Below, piece by piece: positions 18,112 to 26,287 of a stretch of DNA of 64,000 nucleotides; position 1 is the stretch's first letter, and the number at the start of each line of letters is the position of its first letter. This stretch comes from CAWACP01 sp963832965. GTDB lineage: Bacteria > Acidobacteriota > Terriglobia > Bryobacterales > Bryobacteraceae. Under the pieces are notes generated by a model. The model worked only from the letters and a program-made list of their open reading frames with translations. It searched no databases and was not told where the DNA came from. The stretch covers positions 434,001 to 498,000 of the forward strand of contig CAWHVW010000003.1 of the NCBI GenBank assembly GCA_963832965.1, read 5' to 3'. The translations under genes were made by a program, and so were the position numbers.

Positions 18112-18591
18112 ATGACTATGGTACAGGATCTGCTCAGGAAAGCCGTGTTTTGGGCCCTTCCAGCGATGCTGTGCCTGGTCGCGGCCGAGCAGCCGGCGCC
18201 GGTTGGAGAGCCTTATTCGGCAGGCGTGGCGTTCCTGTCACTGGAAAAGTACGACATCGCACTGCAGTTCTTCGAACAGGCCATCGCGCAGAACCCCAGG
18301 AACGCCAGAGCCTGGTACCAGGCGGGGTTCTGCATGGGAAAGCTGGGCGCGACGGAGGAGAAATTTCGCGCCTACCGGAAGGCCATCGCGCTCGATCCGA
18401 ACTATGCGGACGCCCACTACAGCCTGGGGGTTTCGCTGCTGCTGACCAGCCACAAGTGCGACGCGGTGCATGAACTCCGCGCTCTGCGGGTGCTTGACGC
18501 CGAACTGGCGGGGAGGCTCCAAGCATTGATGGATTGGATGTTAGACGCCGACGAGTGTGCGGCGCCACCCCCTGTGGAAACCGCCATTTGA
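18112..18591 (+). CDS. Secreted or periplasmic TPR protein
   Basis: A 159-residue protein with a short basic N-terminus and hydrophobic stretch (AVFWALPAMLCLVAAEQ), a probable signal peptide. Tetratricopeptide repeats follow (KYDIALQFFEQAIAQNPRNARAWYQAG and FRAYRKAIALDPNYADAHYSLG, given here only by their consensus cores A-x-x-x-F and P-x-x-A). TPR proteins bind other proteins; the partner is unknown. A second ATG at 18118 is in frame. TAGTAT at 18106-18111 directly before the start could serve as a -10 for a nearly leaderless transcript, but no good -35 was found. It lies upstream of uppS-cdsA on the same strand. Confidence 0.75.
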   Translation: MTMVQDLLRKAVFWALPAMLCLVAAEQPAPVGEPYSAGVAFLSLEKYDIALQFFEQAIAQNPRNARAWYQAGFCMGKLGATEEKFRAYRKAIALDPNYADAHYSLGVSLLLTSHKCDAVHELRALRVLDAELAGRLQALMDWMLDADECAAPPPVETAI

Positions 18592-18678
18592 ACGACGATG
18601 CCGTTTGCGGCGGCACGATGCAATGCAAGCCTGCCCCACAACCGGCAAATGGTAGGATGGGTATCTGCGTTTCCCCTG

Positions 18679-19511
<833 letters not shown>

Positions 19512-19515
<4 letters not shown>

Positions 19516-20294
19516 AGCGTGTCCTCACCGCGGCCATTCTCACACCGCTCATCATCGCCACCATTCTGCTGGCGCCGCTCTGGCTCTTCACCGCGGTGGT
19601 GGTCGCCATCACGCTGCTCTGTTTCTACGAGTACTGCGACATTGTGGCTCATCACGGCATCCGCGCGCCGGGAGTGTTTGGCTATGTGGCGGGACTGCTG
19701 GTGCTGCTGGCGCCGAAGGTGGACGTGGCCATCATCGTCGCCCTGGCGGTAATTGGGCTGTCCCTCTCGCTCCGATGGAACGATCTTTCCGAGTGCCTGC
19801 CGTGGGCTGGCGCGCTGATGCTGGGTGTGGCGTACGTCTTCGGATGCTGGCGTTTCGCCATTGAACTGCATACCATCAGCCCGCGCTGGCTTCTGTTCGC
19901 GGTGTCACTCAACTGGGTGGGGGATATTGCCGCGTATTACGTCGGCCGCACGTTTGGCCGGCATCGGCTGGCCCCGCAGGCGAGCCCGAACAAATCGTGG
20001 GAAGGTTCCGTCGCATCGGTGCTGGCGTCGGTGGGTTACGCGGCGCTCTATTTCCGCTGGGTGTTTCCGAATTGTGGCGTGCCGTATCTCGTGGTTCTGG
20101 GTATTGCGGCGATCGCCAACGTGGCCGGGCAGATGGGCGACCTCGCCGAATCGGCTCTGAAGCGCGGCGCGGGGTTGAAGGACAGCGGCACTCTGCTGCC
20201 CGGGCACGGGGGTTGGCTGGATCGAGTGGACAGCACCCTGTTTGCGCTGCCCACGGTGTATCTGCTGGTGTCGCGGTTTCTGGGAAGGGCGTAG
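19512..20294 (+). CDS. cdsA: Phosphatidate cytidylyltransferase
   Basis: A 260-residue membrane enzyme that makes CDP-diacylglycerol from phosphatidic acid and CTP for phospholipid synthesis. The CdsA signature S-x-x-K-R-x-x-x-x-K-D-x-x-x-x-x-P-G-H-G-G appears as ALKRGAGLKDSGTLLPGHGG. It is preceded by several hydrophobic helices and by GRTFGRHRLAPQASPNKSWEG, the typical substrate loop. The ATG at 19512 overlaps the uppS stop. Its product ultimately feeds phosphatidylglycerol synthesis, the lipid donor used by Lgt. Confidence 0.95.
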
Positions 20295-20549
20295 CGTGGT
20301 GGAGGAACCGCTCATCCCGGTACAGCCTGGCCCCTCACTGGATGTGTTCGCCTGGCTCGTGTGATACGCGTTCCCATATCCGGGTGAGATCCTGTAGCCC
20401 GAAGACCCTTAGCTTACACGCGCGCCTCAGAACCACCCCGTGGCGCGTGCAAGACACTCGCCGGGCCGCTACAACTATGGAGCGGGTGGAGTCACCGGGC
20501 AGGGGAAGAGCTACACTGGACTTTTGGCCCTCACCCGGACCGACGCATA
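20295..20549. other. cdsA-sucC intergenic region with a hairpin
   Basis: In this 255-base gap, CACGCGC (20417-20423) can pair with GCGCGTG (20443-20449) around a 19-base loop, without a following T-run. This is a possible weak or factor-dependent terminator for cdsA. TACACT at about 20512-20517 could be a -10 for sucC, but the -35 is poor. No small ORF is convincing. Confidence 0.3.
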
Positions 20550-21722
20550 ATGAAAATCCACGAATATCAGGCTAAGGCGATTCTCGCCCGCTACGGAGTC
20601 CCCGTGCCTCGCGGCGAAGTAGCTTACACCATCGAAGAAGCGGAAGCTGCTGCCCGCAAGCTGGGTGGCAGCGTGGTCGTGAAAGCACAGATCCACGCCG
20701 GAGGCCGCGGCAAGGGCGGCGGCGTCAAGGTGGCAAAGGACGCGGCTGAGGCAGCCGAAATCGCCAAACGAATGCTGGGCATGAAGCTGGTGACGCACCA
20801 GACCGGACCCGAGGGCCGCATCGCGCAGCGGCTGCTGGTGGAGGAGACGCTGCCCATCGAGCGCGAACTTTACCTCGGCATCGTCCTTGATCGCAACCAG
20901 CGCAAGGCCGTCTTCATGGCCTCCTCCGCCGGTGGCATGGAGATTGAACAGGTGGCGGCGGAGACTCCGCACCTCATCCTGCGCGAAACCATGGAACCCG
21001 GCTTCGCCCTGCAGCCGTTTCAGGCGCGGACGCTGGCGTTCGGGATGGGCGTTCCCGCAGCCAGTATGCGCGCGGCGGCCGACGCCATGATGGCGCTGGC
21101 CAAAGCCTATGACGACATCGACGCTTCGCTCGCCGAGATTAACCCGTTCATCCTGACAAAGGACGGCAAGGTATTCGCGCTGGACGCCAAGATCACCATT
21201 GACGACAACGCCCTGTATCGCCACAAGGACCTGATAGAGCTCCGCGACCTGAACGAAGAGGATCCGCTGGAGGTGGAGGCTTCGCGGCACGGCCTCAACT
21301 ACATCAAGCTCGACGGCACCATCGCCTGCATGGTGAACGGCGCGGGACTGGCCATGGCCACCATGGACATCGTGAAATACGCCGGCGGCTCTCCGGCCAA
21401 CTTTCTGGACGTGGGCGGCGGGGCCAGCAAGGAACAGATTCGCAACGCTTTCCGCATCCTGATTTCCGATCGCAGCGTGCGCGCGGTGTTCATCAACATT
21501 TTCGGCGGAATCCTGCGCTGCGATACTCTGGCCACCGGAGTGGTGGAGGCGGCGCGCGAGTTGAAGCTGGAGGTGCCCATTGTAGTGCGCATGGAAGGCA
21601 CCAACGTTGAGAAGGGCCGCGAGATCCTGACCACCTCAGGATTGAACTTCACCATCGCCGATGGCATGCGCGACGGCGCCGAAAAGGCCGTGGCGCTGGC
21701 GGCTGGAAAGGATCGCGCATGA
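20550..21722 (+). CDS. sucC: Succinate-CoA ligase (ADP-forming) subunit beta
   Basis: A 390-residue ATP-grasp subunit that, with SucD, interconverts succinyl-CoA and succinate with substrate-level phosphorylation in the TCA cycle. The N-terminus MKIHEYQAKAILARYGVPVP and HAGGRGKGGGVK (nucleotide loop) are typical, as are AEINPFILTKDGKVFALDAK (metal-binding Glu/Asn/Asp) and NIFGGILRCDTLA-type phosphate loop residues near position 315-325. The length matches SucC. It is followed by sucD with a four-base ATGA overlap, the standard coupled pair. Confidence 0.98.
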   Translation: MKIHEYQAKAILARYGVPVPRGEVAYTIEEAEAAARKLGGSVVVKAQIHAGGRGKGGGVKVAKDAAEAAEIAKRMLGMKLVTHQTGPEGRIAQRLLVEETLPIERELYLGIVLDRNQRKAVFMASSAGGMEIEQVAAETPHLILRETMEPGFALQPFQARTLAFGMGVPAASMRAAADAMMALAKAYDDIDASLAEINPFILTKDGKVFALDAKITIDDNALYRHKDLIELRDLNEEDPLEVEASRHGLNYIKLDGTIACMVNGAGLAMATMDIVKYAGGSPANFLDVGGGASKEQIRNAFRILISDRSVRAVFINIFGGILRCDTLATGVVEAARELKLEVPIVVRMEGTNVEKGREILTTSGLNFTIADGMRDGAEKAVALAAGKDRA

Positions 21723-22585
21723 GCGTTCTTGTCGACCGCAACACGCGGGTGATGGTCCAGGGTTTCACCGGACGGGAAGGCAGCTTCCACGCCCAACAGT
21801 GCATGGCATACGGCACGCAGATCGTCGGCGGAGTGGTGCCCGGCAAAGGCGGGCAAACGCATCTGGACCGGCCCGTTTTCAATACTGCGGGCGAAGCGGT
21901 GAAAGCTACGGGAGCCAATGCGTCGCTTATCTTCGTCCCGCCCCCATTCGCCGCCGACGCGATTATGGAGGCCGCGGACGCGGGCGTCGAACTGGTGGTT
22001 TGCATCACCGAAGGCATTCCCGTAGAGGATATGATGCGCGCCTGGGAGTTCTTGCAGTCGCACCCCACACGGCTGATTGGTCCGAATTGCCCGGGCATCA
22101 TTTCGCCCGGGAAGTGCAAGATGGGCATCATGCCCGGGCACATTCACCTGCAAGGCCACGTGGGCGTGGTTTCACGTTCGGGGACGCTCACGTACGAAGC
22201 GGTGGGCCAGTTGACGCGGCTGGGAATCGGACAATCCACGTGCATCGGAATTGGCGGCGACCCGATCATCGGCACGCCGTTTCTCGAAGCGATGCGCTTG
22301 TTCAACGACGATCCGGACACGCACGCCATCGTGCTGATCGGCGAGATCGGCGGGGACGCGGAGGAGCAGGTATCGGTGTACATCAAAGAGCACGTGAAGA
22401 AACCGGTAGTCGGCTTCATCGCGGGACAGACCGCGCCGCCGGGCAGGCGCATGGGCCACGCGGGCGCTATTATTTCGGGTGGCTCGGGGAAGGCATCGGA
22501 CAAGATCGCGGCCATGCGCGCCGCTGGCATCACCGTCTGCGACACTCCGGCGGACATCGGCGACAAGGTGAAGAGCCGGCTCTGA
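21719..22585 (+). CDS. sucD: Succinate-CoA ligase subunit alpha
   Basis: A 288-residue subunit that binds CoA and carries the phosphohistidine. MSVLVDRNTRVMVQGFTGR, GPNCPGIISPGKCKMGIMP, SRSGTLTYEAVGQL and CIGIGGDPIIGT are characteristic, and GHAGAIISGGSGKASDK includes the active-site His (G-H-A-G-A). Full length. The start overlaps the sucC stop (ATGA at 21719-21722), so both subunits should be made in equal amounts. Confidence 0.98.
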   Translation: MSVLVDRNTRVMVQGFTGREGSFHAQQCMAYGTQIVGGVVPGKGGQTHLDRPVFNTAGEAVKATGANASLIFVPPPFAADAIMEAADAGVELVVCITEGIPVEDMMRAWEFLQSHPTRLIGPNCPGIISPGKCKMGIMPGHIHLQGHVGVVSRSGTLTYEAVGQLTRLGIGQSTCIGIGGDPIIGTPFLEAMRLFNDDPDTHAIVLIGEIGGDAEEQVSVYIKEHVKKPVVGFIAGQTAPPGRRMGHAGAIISGGSGKASDKIAAMRAAGITVCDTPADIGDKVKSRL

Positions 22586-22657
22586 AGCTGGTCTGGCGTC
22601 TTCTAAACTGGCCGCTGGGTGCAACTCCGGATTCAATCCTGCGCCACTTCGGAGCGG

Positions 22658-22675
22658 GGCACGGCGAGTCGTGCC
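22658..22675 (+). other. Perfect 6-bp hairpin just before ndk
   Basis: GGCACG (22658-22663), a six-base loop GCGAGT and CGTGCC (22670-22675) sit 12 bases upstream of the ndk ATG. It may attenuate, terminate or stabilise the sucCD transcript ahead of ndk. There is no T-run. Confidence 0.3.
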
Positions 22676-22687
22676 AGAATCGAAGAA

Positions 22688-23107
22688 ATGGCTATTGAAC
22701 AAACGTTCGCGATCATCAAACCCGATGCCGTCGCTTTGGGGCATACGGGACAGATCATTCATCGAGTCGAAGGGGAGGGGTTTCGCATTCGCGGATTGAA
22801 GCTGCTGCGTCTCTCACGCCAACAGGCCGAGGGATTCTACGAAGTTCATCGGGAGAGGCCCTTTTACGGCAGCCTGGTGGAGTTCATGTGTGAAGGCCCC
22901 GTGGCGGTAATGGTGCTGCAACGCGAAAACGCCATCGCGCACTGGCGCGCCACCATGGGCGCCACGAATCCCGAAAAGGCGGCCGAGGGTACTCTGCGGA
23001 AGCGCTATGCGAAAAGCATCGAGCGCAACGCAGTGCATGGATCGGATGCGCCGGAAACGGCCGCCGTCGAGATCGCCTTCTTTTTCAGCACGGCCGAATT
23101 ACTGTAG
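22688..23107 (+). CDS. ndk: Nucleoside-diphosphate kinase
   Basis: A 139-residue cytoplasmic enzyme that equilibrates NTP and NDP pools through a phosphohistidine intermediate. The N-terminus EQTFAIIKPDAV, the Kpn-loop-like region, FYGSLVEFMCEGPVAVMVL, GATNPEKAAEGTLRKRY and the active-site motif NAVHGSDAPETA (catalytic His) are all clear. I chose the ATG at 22688; an upstream frame from 22619 is non-coding. It lies behind sucCD, whose nucleotide product it can use. Confidence 0.97.
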   Translation: MAIEQTFAIIKPDAVALGHTGQIIHRVEGEGFRIRGLKLLRLSRQQAEGFYEVHRERPFYGSLVEFMCEGPVAVMVLQRENAIAHWRATMGATNPEKAAEGTLRKRYAKSIERNAVHGSDAPETAAVEIAFFFSTAELL

Positions 23108-23131
23108 ATCGCAGCGCCGGGTTCAACAACC

Positions 23132-24217
23132 ATGCGCATTGGAATTGACGCCACGCCGGTGTTGCTGCGCAGCGCCGGCGTCAAGACGTGGATCTGGCAC
23201 TGGGTGGAGAACTTGCGCAAAGCCGCCGCGGGTGTCGATGTTGTCGAGTCCTTTCCATCCATCGGGAAAACAGATCGTCTTGTTCATGACAGCTCCGTAC
23301 TAGGTCCGTTGGCGACATGGCCTCGCCTCGCATTGCTGTACGCAGTGAATGCTCCCGGCAACCTTCTGCTGGACGGCCTGTCCCGCCGCTTCGACGTGGT
23401 GCATCTCTCGAATCAGGTTCGCCGGCTGCCCCGCGGGACCCGCGTAACCGCCACCATTCACGACATGACCTGCTGGCTGATGCCGGAGCTGCATACGGAG
23501 GCGAACGTGCGCGCCGACCGCCAATTCGCCGAACGGGTCTTGCGGCGCGCGGACCGGTTGATCGCGGTTTCCGAAAACACCCGGCGTGACGCCGTCCGCC
23601 TGCTCGATCTTCCGCCGGACAAAGTTGAGGTGATCTACTCTGGCGTCGCCGACGCCTTCTTCGATGCGAAGCCCGGAGCCACCGAGCGTCCCTACGTGCT
23701 CTTCGTCGGCACCATTGAGCCTCGCAAGAACGTGGACACGCTGCTGGATGCCTGGGCGCAATTGAAGCCTTCGCTGCGCGACGAATTCGAGCTGCGGGTG
23801 GCCGGCCCGGAGGGCTGGGGTGCCGGGAAGACCATGTCGAGGCTGCGTTCTGGCGCCGGTGGTGTACGCTATCTCGGCTACGTGGGCGAACAGGAACTGC
23901 CCTCCCTGACCGCTGGAGCCACGGTGTTTGTTTACCCGTCGCTGTATGAGGGATTCGGATTCCCAGTAGCTCAGGCTATGGCCGCGCGGGTTCCGGCCAT
24001 CACTTCCAATCTGTCGTCATTGCCCGAAATTGCCGCCGCCGGCTCGGTGCTGGTCGATCCGCGCAGTGCCAGCGAGTTGCGCGGAGGGCTGGAACTCCTG
24101 CTTACCTCACCAGCATTACGGGCGAAGCTGGCTCGCGACGGCTCTCGCCAGGCGGAGGAATTCCGCTGGGAAACCTGCGCGCGGAAGAGCCTCGATTTCT
24201 TCCACGGGCTGGACTAG
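23132..24217 (+). CDS. Glycosyltransferase family 4-like protein
   Basis: A 361-residue GT-B fold protein. The C-terminal half has the nucleotide-sugar signature VLFVGTIEPRKNVDTLLDAW and the loop YPSLYEGFGFPVAQAMAARV, then ITSNLSSLPEIAAAGSVLVDP. The N-terminal half contains VVHLSNQVRRLPRGTRVT and a D-M-T-C motif like mannosyltransferases of the WbaZ/RfaG group. In most family members the loop is E-x7-E; here the second Glu is Gln (P-V-A-Q-A). Probable role: transfer of mannose, rhamnose or glucose to a cell-surface polysaccharide. It follows ndk closely (24 bases) on the same strand. Confidence 0.88.
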   Translation: MRIGIDATPVLLRSAGVKTWIWHWVENLRKAAAGVDVVESFPSIGKTDRLVHDSSVLGPLATWPRLALLYAVNAPGNLLLDGLSRRFDVVHLSNQVRRLPRGTRVTATIHDMTCWLMPELHTEANVRADRQFAERVLRRADRLIAVSENTRRDAVRLLDLPPDKVEVIYSGVADAFFDAKPGATERPYVLFVGTIEPRKNVDTLLDAWAQLKPSLRDEFELRVAGPEGWGAGKTMSRLRSGAGGVRYLGYVGEQELPSLTAGATVFVYPSLYEGFGFPVAQAMAARVPAITSNLSSLPEIAAAGSVLVDPRSASELRGGLELLLTSPALRAKLARDGSRQAEEFRWETCARKSLDFFHGLD

Positions 24218-24260
24218 CGGACCACGTCCGCCTCGGAAGGGGGGAATCAAATTTCCGAGG
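24217..24260. terminator. Tandem hairpins between convergent genes
   Basis: GCGGAC-CAC-GTCCGC (24217-24231) is followed at once by CCTCGGAA (24231-24238) pairing with TTCCGAGG (24253-24260). They sit in the 29-base gap between the glycosyltransferase stop and the TrmB-like stop, partly inside both gene ends. No U-tract follows, so this would be a weak bidirectional terminator or an RNA 3'-end stabiliser. Confidence 0.4.
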
Positions 24261-25077
24261 CCAGCGCGCCCGCTCGACGCCAGTGGTTCTCGAATAGCCC
24301 GCGCATGGCCTCGCCCAGCGCCGCGTGCTCGAACACTACTGAGGTCCACGTCGGTTTTGTGATCACCGGATCAAGAAGCGCGATCATGCCCTGTTCGCCG
24401 TCGAATACCGCCAGCTTCATGGGCAGCGAGGCGATCTGGCGTACCTCCACGCCGACCGCAGCATAGTCAGCGAGGCGCTGGCGATGATCATCGTCCAACG
24501 TGCCGCCTTCGATAAGGAGCCGGCACAGAACGCCCCGGTCGCGCGCCCGCTTCACCAGTTGCTCGTCCAGCGGGTCCACGGCATATGGCGGACGCGAAAA
24601 CTCGACGTACTCTGTCTTCACGTCGGCCAGCATCCGGCGGTACTGCATGGCGATCTGGCCAGGATCGCCCACAATCTTGAGGTAGTCCAGAGTGCCGCGG
24701 CCGCCCTGGCCTTCCGAGTATGCCGAGGTGAGATCGTCGATGAGGCCGGTGCCCATGCGGCTCTGCTCGGTGAACTCCTGCTGCAGCGTCTGCGCGCGCC
24801 GCGACAGGTAACTGGGGATGGCGAGACTCGGCTCTACGGCGGAGAAGAGCTTGGTTTTCTCCTGGACAACCTGGGCGAAGCCCTTTTCCACGAGGCTGTC
24901 GAGAACCTCGTAGATCTTTTGGCGCGGGACGTGCGCGCGGGCGGCCAGTTCCAGCGCTTTGAATCTCGGGTGCCCGATCAGCACCAGGTAGGATCGCGCT
25001 TCGTAGGCGTTCAGGCCGAGCTGCTGAAGCCTCCGCCAGAACCGCTGAAAATCCATCTCCGGCAGGTCTTGGGTCAT
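24247..25077 (-). CDS. TrmB-family transcriptional regulator
   Basis: A 276-residue protein with an N-terminal winged HTH of the TrmB type: LQQLGLNAYEARSYLVLIG, then ELAARAHVPRQKIYEVLDSL and EKGFAQVVQEKTKLFSAVEP. A coiled-coil-like stretch follows (residues about 95-125), then a C-terminal effector domain with PLDEQLVKRARDRGVLCRLL, similar to the PLD-like sensor region of TrmBL proteins. TrmB regulators usually control sugar transport or metabolism in archaea and some bacteria. No transporter for sugars is adjacent, so the target is unknown. It converges on the glycosyltransferase gene. Confidence 0.85.
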   Translation of the reverse strand: MTQDLPEMDFQRFWRRLQQLGLNAYEARSYLVLIGHPRFKALELAARAHVPRQKIYEVLDSLVEKGFAQVVQEKTKLFSAVEPSLAIPSYLSRRAQTLQQEFTEQSRMGTGLIDDLTSAYSEGQGGRGTLDYLKIVGDPGQIAMQYRRMLADVKTEYVEFSRPPYAVDPLDEQLVKRARDRGVLCRLLIEGGTLDDDHRQRLADYAAVGVEVRQIASLPMKLAVFDGEQGMIALLDPVITKPTWTSVVFEHAALGEAMRGLFENHWRRAGALASEI

Positions 25078-25223
25078 CGTGACGTCAGGATCATATCAAA
25101 TGCCGCGGCTGGTAGCGCGTCCTCGGTATTCCGTTCAGCTTAGCGCAGATGGCGTCAGCCTGCTTCGGTGAACCAGTGTCCGCCTTTGATAAGATGAGGG
25201 ACGTCCAGAAAAGTGGCCACCAA

Positions 25224-25550
25224 ATGACCGGCGTAAAAATCGTCGTAATCTATCCGCATCCCACTGATGAAAAGGCCTTCGAGAAGGAGTGGGACGAGAG
25301 GCACAAGCCGCTTGCCGAAGAGAAGCTGAAGGGGATGACGCGGTTCGTCTCTACCAGAGTACTTGGCTCTCCGCACGGCCGGGTGACCGCCTACCGCATT
25401 GCCGAGGCGCATTTTTCGAACATAAACGAGTTGAACAAGTGCCTGGAGTCGGAAGGTGGCAAAGAGGTTCTGGCGCACGCCGCGGCAATGTCCAGCGGGG
25501 GCCCTCCTATTGTTCTTCTCTGTGAAGAGGAGTCCTTCATTTACTGGTAG
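25224..25550 (+). CDS. EthD-like dimeric alpha/beta-barrel protein
   Basis: A 108-residue small protein. KIVVIYPHPTDEKAFEKEWDERHKPLAEE is an EthD-type opening, in which W-x-x-x-H marks the first helix (quoted here by its key residues W, H, K). The rest (YRIAEAHFSNINELNKCLE, SEGGKEVLAHA) has the ferredoxin-like dimeric barrel layout. EthD proteins support ether degradation in Rhodococcus, but many homologues have no known role. I chose the ATG at 25224; frames from 25149 and 25194 are longer alternatives. Same strand and close to the DUF6526 gene. Confidence 0.75.
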   Translation: MTGVKIVVIYPHPTDEKAFEKEWDERHKPLAEEKLKGMTRFVSTRVLGSPHGRVTAYRIAEAHFSNINELNKCLESEGGKEVLAHAAAMSSGGPPIVLLCEEESFIYW

Positions 25551-25563
25551 AAGGGGATCGCGT

Positions 25564-25998
25564 ATGCCGGAACAAGACTACGCTCACCACACGAAGCTGG
25601 TGCCCGGTTTTCACGGGGTACTGGCTTTATTGATCGTTCTGACGTTTTTCGGATCGCTGGTCAATCTCTGGCGCTCGATCGGAGACCACCATCGCCTGTA
25701 CAGCTCCGCGCTAATCGTGGCGCTCGTCGTCATTACCGGTCTGCTGTTCTATTACAGCCGCGCCTTTCCGCTTAAAGCGCAAGACCGGGCCATCCGCGCG
25801 GAAGAGAATCTGCGGCACTTCGCGCTAACCGGCAAGCTGCTCGACGCGAGGCTCACCATTCAGCAGATCATCGCCCTGCGGTTCGCATCCGATAGTGAGT
25901 TCGCTGCCCTCGCGCAGAGAGCGGCCGGCGAGGGTCTCGGTGCCGACGCCATCAAACGCGAGGTAAAGAACTGGCGGGCGGACACCTATCGAGTGTAA
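25564..25998 (+). CDS. DUF6526-like membrane protein
   Basis: A 144-residue protein with two N-terminal hydrophobic helices (GVLALLIVLTFFGSLVNLW and SALIVALVVITGLLFYYS) and a cytoplasmic, charged C-terminal half with KAQDRAIRAEENLRHFALTG and LDARLTIQQIIALRFASD. This layout is that of DUF6526 proteins seen in Acidobacteria and other soil bacteria. Function unknown. The ATG at 25564 is 13 bases after the EthD stop, so the two are probably co-transcribed. Confidence 0.7.
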   Translation: MPEQDYAHHTKLVPGFHGVLALLIVLTFFGSLVNLWRSIGDHHRLYSSALIVALVVITGLLFYYSRAFPLKAQDRAIRAEENLRHFALTGKLLDARLTIQQIIALRFASDSEFAALAQRAAGEGLGADAIKREVKNWRADTYRV

Positions 25999-26040
25999 TC
26001 GCGCGGTGAGCACGGGCGCGGAAAGCCTGAGAGGTCCCCA

Positions 26041-26232
26041 GTGAGCCATATCGAATTTACAGGTCTTGTACTACTGCTGATAATAGCCCTTGTCCAGTTT
26101 GGCGGCGATAAGCTCGGCCCAGCGATTCGAGACTTGTTTCGCGGCGGGCCCCGGCCCCCCTCGCATCCGCTACCAGGAGATGATTCCAGATTATTAAATC
26201 GTCCCCGGCGTCGCCGTTCGCTCGAGGCTTAG
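26041..26232 (+). CDS. TatA-like single-helix miniprotein
   Basis: A 63-residue protein starting with GTG (26041), preceded by the purine-rich GAGAGGT. One N-terminal helix, GLVLLLIIALVQFGGDKLG, is followed by PAIRDLFRGG and a basic tail (PRRRRSLEA). The F-G-x-x-K-L turn and the following amphipathic stretch resemble TatA/E (F-G-P-K-K-L-P), the pore subunit of twin-arginine export. The Pro-rich tail is unusual, and no tatC or tatB is nearby. It could equally be a small membrane protein of another type. Confidence 0.5.
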   Translation: MSHIEFTGLVLLLIIALVQFGGDKLGPAIRDLFRGGPRPPSHPLPGDDSRLLNRPRRRRSLEA

Positions 26233-26287
26233 AGGCGGTGACTGGCAGTTGTTTTCTTAACAGCCACGCGGTCGCTTTCATTGGCGC

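Noticed and set aside
22620..22655. tRNA-like T-arm text (GGATTCAATCC) before ndk
   Set aside because: The flanking arms do not pair into a T stem or acceptor stem, and no anticodon arm is found.
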